DNA of 11,486 bases from Alphaproteobacteria bacterium. Lineage in GTDB: Bacteria; Pseudomonadota; Alphaproteobacteria; Rhodobacterales; Rhodobacteraceae. Shown one piece after another: positions 6,621-11,486 of this stretch; position 1 is the stretch's first letter; every line of letters starts with the position of its first letter. The stretch is from assembly GCA_013151535.1 (NCBI GenBank), contig JAADIC010000352.1, positions 1 through 11,486 on the forward strand, read 5' to 3'. The notes under the pieces are model-generated. The model ran no database searches and was not told the DNA's origin. It saw only the letters and a program-made list of their open reading frames with translations. The position numbers and the translations under genes were made by a program.

Positions 6621-6810
6621 GGTACTCACCCCAATTTCAAGCTCAGTATTTTACTCACCCAGAAGCAGGGTCGCTGAAAGATGTTACCAATTGGCTAATG
6701 TTAAAATGTGAACGATTTGCAGATTGCATAATGGGCTTGCCAGCAGCCGCGAGGCGGGCTTATGCTGCGGCGCAGAAACGACGCCCATCGGGCCAAAAAA
6801 AGGAGCAGTC
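6621..6810. promoter_or_regulatory. 190-bp divergent spacer between DUF6473-like gene and hydroxybutyryl-CoA dehydrogenase
   Basis: No gene is supported. On the DUF6473 side TACTCACCC occurs twice (6623-6631 and 6652-6660, 29 bp apart); on the minus strand this reads GGGTGAGTA, and the copy nearest the gene overlaps its ribosome binding site. A TAAAAT on the minus strand next to the distal copy could be a -10. On the other side CAGCA (6741-6745) and TGCTG (6763-6767), enclosing CCGC-GAG-GCGG (6747-6757), can form a hairpin ahead of the AGGAG at 6801-6805. An in-frame ATG far upstream of 6811 is not used, judging by family length and Shine-Dalgarno position. Confidence 0.45.
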
Positions 6811-7686
6811 ATGGCAATATCAAACGTGGGCATCGTTGGTGCAGGTCAAATGGGAAACGGCATTGCGCATGTGTTTTCGCTGGCCGGATTCGATGTGTTG
6901 CTGAATGATATTTCAGCCGAAGCGCTGGAAAATGGCATGGTAAGCATCAAGGCCAATATGTCACGTCAGGTCGCGCGGGGAAAGATCACCGATGCCGAAA
7001 TGGCCGCCGCCCTTGCGCGGATCAGGACCACCGAAACCCTGTCCGAACTTGGCCCGAGCGATTTGATTATCGAGGCCGCAACCGAGCGCGAGACCATCAA
7101 ACAGGCGATCTTCGAGGATCTTCTGCCGCATCTGACACCGGACACGATCCTGACATCCAACACCTCGTCGATTTCGATCACCCGCCTTGCCAGTCGCACG
7201 GACCGGCCGGAAAAATTCATGGGGTTTCACTTCATGAACCCGGTGCCGCTGATGGAACTGGTCGAGCTGATCCGCGGCATTGCCACGGACGAGGCGACGT
7301 TTGCCGCCATGAAAGAGGTGGTTGAGCGGCTGGGCAAAACCCCTGCTTCAGCCGAGGATTTCCCGGCTTTTATCGTCAACCGCATCCTGATGCCGATGAT
7401 TAACGAGGCGATTTACACGCTTTACGAGGGCGTCGGCTCGGTCAAAAGTATCGATACCTCGCTGAAACTGGGCGCGCACCATCCGATGGGGCCGCTGGAA
7501 CTGGCGGATTTTATCGGGCTGGATACCTGTCTTGCGATCATGAACGTATTGCATGAAGGGCTGGCCGACACCAAATACCGCCCCTGCCCCTTGCTGACAA
7601 AATATGTCGAAGCGGGCTGGTACGGGCGCAAAGCCGGGCGCGGATTTTACGATTATCGCGGTGACGAACCAGTTCCGACGCGTTAG
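6811..7686 (+). CDS. 3-hydroxybutyryl-CoA dehydrogenase
   Basis: A 291-aa NAD-dependent 3-hydroxyacyl-CoA dehydrogenase of the HBD/SCHAD type, interconverting 3-hydroxybutyryl-CoA and acetoacetyl-CoA. The Rossmann motif GAGQMG is at 10-15, and Asp33 at the end of strand 2 favours NAD. Catalytic residues at the spacing of human SCHAD are visible: Ser119 (NTSSIS), His140 (GFHFMNP), Glu152 (ELVELI) and Asn190 (FIVNRIL). The family signature DFPAFIVNRILMPMINEA is at 183-200, and the C-terminal domain contains HHPMGPLELADFIGLD (223-238) and GRKAGRGFYDY (272-282). The start at 6811 is set by AAAGGAG upstream and by family length. It is near etfBA, as expected for beta-oxidation/butanoate or PHB turnover. 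Its TAG stop overlaps the stop of the convergent acyltransferase gene. Confidence 0.95.
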   Translation: MAISNVGIVGAGQMGNGIAHVFSLAGFDVLLNDISAEALENGMVSIKANMSRQVARGKITDAEMAAALARIRTTETLSELGPSDLIIEAATERETIKQAIFEDLLPHLTPDTILTSNTSSISITRLASRTDRPEKFMGFHFMNPVPLMELVELIRGIATDEATFAAMKEVVERLGKTPASAEDFPAFIVNRILMPMINEAIYTLYEGVGSVKSIDTSLKLGAHHPMGPLELADFIGLDTCLAIMNVLHEGLADTKYRPCPLLTKYVEAGWYGRKAGRGFYDYRGDEPVPTR

Positions 7687-8549
7687 GCGCGGTTTTTAAG
7701 GGCCAGCGTCAACTCCCGCAGATGCGCCATGAAACCACGCGGGTTCATCACCCATGGGTCGATGTCCACGCGTTCGATCGGCTCGCCAACAATTGGTTTT
7801 TGCGGCTTGCCAATGGCGCGTTTGATCTCGTGCATCATCAGGGATTGGCGCAAAGTCGCGGAAAAAAGCTGCACGATCTGGTAGACGCGGCTGTTCTGGC
7901 CGGAAAAATAAACCGGCACCACCCGGGCGCGGCTTTTCAGAATCATCTTGGCGGTGAACGGGTTCCAGTCATGTTCCTCGGCCGGGCCAAACATGGTGCG
8001 CGACGTGGCCACACGCCCCGCCGGAAACAGGATCACCACGCCGCCCGAAGCCAGATGCTCCATCACCTCTTTGCGCACGGCGATATTTTTCTTATTTGAA
8101 TCAACCTCATGCGGGAAAGCCACGGCCACCATATTGTCTTTTATATCGGGAACCGAGGCAAAAAACGCCCGCGTCAGGATTTTCAGGTCAGTACGCACCT
8201 GACAGACCAGATTGGCCAGAACCAGCCCGTCGACAAAGCCGAACGGGTGGTTGGCGACAACCACGACCGGGCCGGTGGCGGGGATGCGCTTCACGTCTTC
8301 TTCGGGGCAGACCAGCGTGATGTCCAAAAGCTCCAGCGCTTTTTCCCAGATGGTGTTTTCATAGCTACGGCCGGATTTTTCAAACCGGTTGGCGATTCTC
8401 AGAAGGGTGATCTTGCCGGTGAACCACTCGACCAGACGGATCAGCGCCGCCCGCGCCGGACCGGCACCGGATTCCGAGAATGTCAGGGTGCGGGTGTCGT
8501 AAGGCTCAAAATCCGGATCGTCTTGCCGACGTGCCTGTGAATGGGTCAA
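7683..8549 (-). CDS. lysophospholipid acyltransferase-like protein (downstream paralog)
   Basis: A 288-aa LPLAT/PlsC-superfamily protein. Motif I reads NHPFGFVDG (100-108), an HX5D variant (His101, Asp107) rather than the HX4D of classical PlsC. Such HPxGxxD forms occur in the OlsA/hemolysin-like branch that acylates ornithine lipids or similar lyso-lipids. A later block FPAGRVATS (175-183) stands where PlsC has FPEG. Long hydrophobic membrane helices are lacking, though residues 93-115 and 170-176 are apolar. The start is TTG at 8549-8547 with GGGAACGGA just upstream; the next Met is residue 140, so TTG is the only good choice. Its TAA stop overlaps by four bases with the convergent dehydrogenase stop. 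It is about half identical by eye to the gene at 8688, so this is a tandem duplication. The lipid substrate is unproven. Confidence 0.87.
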   Translation of the reverse strand: MTHSQARRQDDPDFEPYDTRTLTFSESGAGPARAALIRLVEWFTGKITLLRIANRFEKSGRSYENTIWEKALELLDITLVCPEEDVKRIPATGPVVVVANHPFGFVDGLVLANLVCQVRTDLKILTRAFFASVPDIKDNMVAVAFPHEVDSNKKNIAVRKEVMEHLASGGVVILFPAGRVATSRTMFGPAEEHDWNPFTAKMILKSRARVVPVYFSGQNSRVYQIVQLFSATLRQSLMMHEIKRAIGKPQKPIVGEPIERVDIDPWVMNPRGFMAHLRELTLALKNRA

Positions 8550-8687
8550 TTCCGTTCCCTTCGGAAGTGTTGATCGCCTTTGGTCCTATACCTTGCGAAA
8601 AAACCCGCAACCACCGGATACATACATGCCGGCCAATATCTTTTGATTGTAGCGGCGCGGCATCACCAATCAGGCGGTGGGGCTGGC
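8550..8687. other. 138-bp spacer between the two acyltransferase paralogs
   Basis: No gene is supported. Minus-strand inverted repeats TTGCG/CGCAA (8593-8597 and 8606-8610, with the T-run inside the loop) and CCGG...CCGG (about 8613-8632) are present. Neither makes a classical terminator. A TATAGG on the minus strand near 8590 might be a -10 for the downstream paralog, but no good -35 accompanies it. Confidence 0.35.
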
Positions 8688-9536
8688 CTACTCCCTTAGT
8701 TTCAGAACCGTTTCGCGCAGGTTGGCCATGAAGCCGCGCGGGTCTTTCAGCCAGGGATCAATTTGACTCCGGCCGATCAACGGGCCGATCACCGGTTTTT
8801 GCGGCTTGTTCATCGTATGCGCTATTTCATGCAACAACAGGCCCTGACGCACCGTGATCGAAAACTGGTTTGCCATCTGGAACCAGCGGCTGTTCTGGCC
8901 CGGGAAATAGATCGGAACCACCTGCGCCTGACTTTTCAGGATCATTTTGGCGGTGAAAGGCAGCCAGTCGGCCTCAAGCGCGCGGCCCGTCCAACCCGGC
9001 GACGTTGCCACCTGACCGGCTGGAAACAGAATAATCACACCGCCATCGTTCAAATGCTGCATCGCCAGTTTGCGCATGGAGATATTCATTTTCAGCGCAT
9101 CGGGTTCATGTGGAAACGCAACCGGCAGCATGTGATACTGGATGACCGGCACATTGGTTAAAAGCGAGCGGGTCAGGATTTTGAAATCCTGCCGGACGCG
9201 GCCCACCAGTTCGGCCAGTATCATGCCGTCCACCAGCCCGTGCGGGTGGTTGGCGACAATCACCAACGGGCCGGTTTTCGGAATGTTGGCGATCTGCGCA
9301 TCGGGGGTTTGCAAATCGATCTTGAGCAGATCAATCGCACGCTTCCAGAAATGGAGGTTGTCAACCTGCCCGGCTGCCTCGAATTTCCGAACCAGCCCAA
9401 GCAGGCGCAGCTTGCCCGTCAGCAATTCGATCAGGCGAATGGTGGTGGCCTTGAACGGGTTGGTGAACGTGCCCGCATAAGACAGGTTGTGCCCGTTATA
9501 GGGTTGCTTATCCAGTGGCTTTAATTCTTCCGGCAA
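8688..9536 (-). CDS. lysophospholipid acyltransferase-like protein (upstream paralog)
   Basis: A 282-aa LPLAT/PlsC-superfamily protein and close paralog of its downstream neighbour. Shared blocks are TGPLVIVANHPHGLVDG (88-104; HX5D with His97 and Asp103), DFKILTRSL (117-125), VAFPHEPDA (139-147), GGVIILFPAGQVATS (165-179), PFTAKMILKS (193-202), YFPGQNSR (210-217), KPQKPVIG (244-251) and IDPW...DPRGFMA (259-271). Family knowledge suggests acyl transfer to a lyso-lipid at the inner membrane; the acceptor could be a lysophospholipid or an amino-lipid such as lyso-ornithine lipid. The start is TTG at 9536-9534 with AAAAGGA upstream; the next Met is residue 105. It lies 56 bp downstream of the HPr gene with no obvious terminator between them, so it is probably read from the hprK-rapZ-PTS transcript. 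Confidence 0.88.
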   Translation of the reverse strand: MPEELKPLDKQPYNGHNLSYAGTFTNPFKATTIRLIELLTGKLRLLGLVRKFEAAGQVDNLHFWKRAIDLLKIDLQTPDAQIANIPKTGPLVIVANHPHGLVDGMILAELVGRVRQDFKILTRSLLTNVPVIQYHMLPVAFPHEPDALKMNISMRKLAMQHLNDGGVIILFPAGQVATSPGWTGRALEADWLPFTAKMILKSQAQVVPIYFPGQNSRWFQMANQFSITVRQGLLLHEIAHTMNKPQKPVIGPLIGRSQIDPWLKDPRGFMANLRETVLKLRE

Positions 9537-9592
9537 GGCGGCGTCCTTTTCAAAGCATTTGACCCGGTTTCAGTTCACGGCAAAGTCGGCGA

Positions 9593-9865
9593 TCACGCCT
9601 CTTCGCCGAAGCGGTCCTTTAACAAGTCTTCAAGCGCGGTTGCAAGGGCCTGGGCCTCGGGGCCGCTGGTTCTGACGTTGATGCTGGTGCCGCCAAAGGC
9701 CGCCAACATCAACAATCCCATGATCGAATCGCCCGAAACGGTCATGCCATCACGGCTGACGGAGGCCGCGGCGTCAAAACGCTCGACCGTTTCGACAAAT
9801 CTGGCCGAGGCCCGCGCATGTAGGCCTTTCACGTTGATAATGGGCAGGATTTTTTCAATTGTCAT
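9593..9865 (-). CDS. HPr-family phosphocarrier protein
   Basis: A 90-aa HPr/NPr-type protein. His16 in GLHARAS (14-20) is the residue phosphorylated by Enzyme I at PEP expense. Ser47 in GDSIMGLLML (45-54) is the regulatory serine, the target of HPr kinase/phosphorylase, whose gene ends a few genes upstream in the same set. The ATG at 9865-9863 is 3 bp after the EIIA stop, indicating coupled translation. With no sugar permease (EIIB/EIIC) in view, its likely role is regulatory phosphorelay to the adjacent EIIA, as known for truncated alphaproteobacterial PTS, rather than sugar uptake. Confidence 0.96.
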   Translation of the reverse strand: MTIEKILPIINVKGLHARASARFVETVERFDAAASVSRDGMTVSGDSIMGLLMLAAFGGTSINVRTSGPEAQALATALEDLLKDRFGEEA

Positions 9866-9868
9866 GGG

Positions 9869-10258
9869 TCAGGCGCCACCATCGAAACTGTTGATATATT
9901 TGCGCCCGGCCTCAAGCGCCAGCGAAACAGCGCGATCTATCGGCTTGTTCCGGCTTTTGGCCAACTTCACCAGCATCGGCAGATTGGCCCCGTAAAGAAT
10001 TTTTCGATCCGCAGCGCGACAGGCCAGCATCGACAGGTTAGAGGGTGAGCTGCCAAACATATCGGTAACCACAACCACGCCATCCCCGGCATCGACCTTG
10101 TCGGCGGCAACGCAAATTTCGGTTTGTTTCGCGGCGCGATCATGATCTGCGTAGATGGCGACAACCTGCATGTTGTCCTGCTTGCCAAGCATATGTTCCA
10201 CCGCCGCCAGGTATTCCTGCGCCAGCCCGCCATGGGCAACAATCACGATACCGATCAA
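9869..10258 (-). CDS. PTS EIIA component, mannose family
   Basis: A 129-aa single-domain EIIA of the mannose/EIIA-Man fold. His9 in IVIVAHGGLA (4-13) is the phosphorylation site, VVVVTDMFGSSPSN (61-74) is the second signature around the active site, and NLPMLVKLA (92-100) is conserved at the dimer region. Such stand-alone EIIA proteins in alphaproteobacteria receive phosphate from HPr and act as regulators rather than transporters. The start is TTG at 10258-10256: MIGIVIVAHG matches the family N-terminus exactly, and GAGAGGG lies about 9 bases upstream. It lies 53 bp downstream of rapZ and 3 bp upstream of the HPr gene. Confidence 0.94.
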   Translation of the reverse strand: MIGIVIVAHGGLAQEYLAAVEHMLGKQDNMQVVAIYADHDRAAKQTEICVAADKVDAGDGVVVVTDMFGSSPSNLSMLACRAADRKILYGANLPMLVKLAKSRNKPIDRAVSLALEAGRKYINSFDGGA

Positions 10259-10311
10259 GCGTTTGTACCCTCTCGCAGCGCCGGTCTGAAAATGGGCGCC
10301 CCTTGCGCGGT

Positions 10312-11193
10312 TCAGGTTTTCCGGTCTAATTCACGGTGGCGAATAGACACCTGCCAGCCTTTCTGCGCAAGGGTGTTTGCCAAGGCTTCGGCCACAAATA
10401 CCGAACGGTGTTGCCCCCCGGTACACCCAAGGGCCAGGGTGAAATAAGATTTCCCCTCGTCCCGATAGGCTGGAAGCAGGATTTCCAGTAATTCACAGGT
10501 TTTGGCGAAGAAGTCGGCGAAACGCCGGTCCTCGGCCACATAGGCGGCCACATCGCCGCTGCGGCCATCAAGTTCGCGCAGATCCGCCTGCCAATGGGGA
10601 TTGCGCAGAAAGCGGCAATCCAGCACCATATCAATCCCGCGCGGAATACCGCGCTTGTAAGAAAACGACTGCACCGACACCGACATATTCGCCGCACCCT
10701 CGCCACCGAACCAGCCGGTCATCTCGGCCCGAAGATCGTGCGGCGACAGGTCCGTCGTGTCGATCATCACATCGGCCCGATCACGCAATGCGCCCAGCAG
10801 GCTGATCTCGCGCGTGATGCCTTTCTGGGGTGACTCGTTTGGCGCAAGCGGATGGCGGCGTCGGGTCTCTGAATAGCGGCGCACCAGCGTATCCTGTTCA
10901 CAGTCGAGATAGACCAGCGAACATTCAAAATCGGTTTCCCGCGCGATGATATCGACAACTTCAACCAACCCCGCCACCGAAAAATCCCGGTTGCGGATAT
11001 CCACCCCAAGCGCCAGATTTCGCACCATGGGCGGGCCGGATAACAGGCGCGGCAATAGCGTCAGGGGCAGGTTGTCTATCGCTTCATAGCCCAGATCCTC
11101 GAGCGCGTGGATCGCGGTTGAGCGCCCGGCACCTGAAGGGCCGGTGACCAGCACGATCTTCAGAGCGTCGGTTTGGGGTGCGCTTGTCGTCAT
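10312..11193 (-). CDS. rapZ: RNase adapter / nucleotide-binding protein RapZ
   Basis: A 293-aa RapZ (YhbJ/YvcJ) family protein. The P-loop GPSGAGRST is at 18-26, followed by EDLGYEAIDNLP (32-43). VDIRNRD is at 64-70, SETRRRHPL at 108-116 and QSFSYKRGIPRGID at 175-188. The C-terminal CTGGQHRSV motif is at 257-265 and a basic tail, IRHRELDRK, at 284-292. In E. coli RapZ binds GlcN6P and the GlmZ/GlmY sRNAs and presents GlmZ to RNase E, controlling glmS. The RNA target in alphaproteobacteria is not established by sequence. The ATG overlaps the hprK stop by one base (TGATG), so translation is coupled. Residues 1-10 are a poorly conserved extension. Confidence 0.96.
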   Translation of the reverse strand: MTTSAPQTDALKIVLVTGPSGAGRSTAIHALEDLGYEAIDNLPLTLLPRLLSGPPMVRNLALGVDIRNRDFSVAGLVEVVDIIARETDFECSLVYLDCEQDTLVRRYSETRRRHPLAPNESPQKGITREISLLGALRDRADVMIDTTDLSPHDLRAEMTGWFGGEGAANMSVSVQSFSYKRGIPRGIDMVLDCRFLRNPHWQADLRELDGRSGDVAAYVAEDRRFADFFAKTCELLEILLPAYRDEGKSYFTLALGCTGGQHRSVFVAEALANTLAQKGWQVSIRHRELDRKT

Positions 11194-11486
11194 CAGGCCA
11201 ACCTGCCGCCTTTCAGAAAGAAGAGGATTGCCGCCGCCAAGTTTGGCACCTCGGCCCCGTGAAGCAAATCAATTTCCGTTCCCAGAACCGTCATTGTTCT
11301 GGGGGCTGGCAGACGGTTTGCTTCGGGTTTCCCGAGATCGACAACCAATGCAACCGCAACCGGCCCAACCGCCGGGCCGCGCAGAATACCGATGCCGCGC
11401 GCTTCGATTTTACCACGAATACTGTCGGGTGCAAAAGCGACGGGTTTCCCGCCTTGCAGGGCGATACGCGTGCGATCATCCGACAC
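11193..11486 (-). CDS. hprK: HPr kinase/phosphorylase, 3' part (runs off right edge)
   Basis: The last 97 residues of HprK, which phosphorylates HPr on its regulatory serine and removes the phosphate again. The visible part starts at VSDDRTRI, corresponding to the conserved acidic pair after the P-loop, and contains the HprK signature IEARGIGIL (27-35 of the visible part). It ends in a leucine-rich tail (LAAAILFFLKGGRLA). The GTG at the very edge is read here as an internal Val: the family places the Walker A P-loop upstream of this point, outside the window. Alphaproteobacterial HprK is a short form with only the kinase domain. The stop overlaps the rapZ start by one base. Confidence 0.94.
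   Translation of the reverse strand: MSDDRTRIALQGGKPVAFAPDSIRGKIEARGIGILRGPAVGPVAVALVVDLGKPEANRLPAPRTMTVLGTEIDLLHGAEVPNLAAAILFFLKGGRLA

Noticed and set aside
8593..8610. TTGCG/CGCAA inverted repeat as a terminator between the two acyltransferases
   Set aside because: The T-run lies in the loop rather than after the stem and the stem has only 5 bp.
1..11486. Mobile element, defence island, CRISPR or biosynthetic cluster
   Set aside because: No transposase, integrase, restriction, toxin-antitoxin, repeat-spacer or megasynthase signature; all recognisable genes are core metabolic, repair or regulatory.

Overview
The window looks like ordinary chromosome of an alphaproteobacterium, most likely of the Rhodobacterales (Roseobacter/Rhodobacteraceae). 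Coding DNA is moderately GC-rich. The gene order hprK - rapZ - PTS IIA - HPr, the etfBA plus 3-hydroxybutyryl-CoA dehydrogenase neighbourhood, and a DUF6473-type protein all fit that group. I see no insertion sequence, phage, plasmid, CRISPR, rRNA or tRNA signal.

Left block (1-3788, all minus strand). The 5' part of uvrC (excision repair) runs off the left edge. A 312-bp, partly AT-rich spacer precedes it in transcription order. Upstream of that lies a tight set transcribed as S49 peptidase -> 60-aa membrane/zinc-ribbon protein -> Na+/Ca2+ antiporter -> pteridine-reductase-like SDR, with gaps of 3, 45 and 23 bp.

Middle block. etfB and etfA (plus strand, start/stop overlapping by one base) encode electron transfer flavoprotein and end in a strong hairpin terminator. 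The same hairpin serves the convergent DUF6473-like gene. That gene is divergent from a 3-hydroxybutyryl-CoA dehydrogenase (plus strand). The dehydrogenase and ETF belong to acyl-CoA/butanoate/PHB metabolism: ETF takes electrons from acyl-CoA dehydrogenases, and the dehydrogenase handles the 3-hydroxyacyl-CoA step.

Right block (7683-11486, all minus strand). In transcription order: hprK (3' part, entering from the right edge), rapZ, a mannose-family EIIA, HPr, then two tandem paralogous lysophospholipid-acyltransferase-like genes. This is the truncated, sugar-transport-free regulatory PTS known from alphaproteobacteria, here apparently continued by membrane-lipid acyltransferases. Three of its genes (EIIA and both acyltransferases) use TTG as the best start.

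Nothing here amounts to a clearly new biological system. The points most worth a second look are the tandem HX5D acyltransferases behind the regulatory PTS, the DUF6473 protein with a degenerate SGNH-like motif, the small membrane zinc-ribbon protein in the peptidase/antiporter operon, the Asp-for-Ser PTR1-type active site of the SDR, and a perfect hairpin in the etfB leader.
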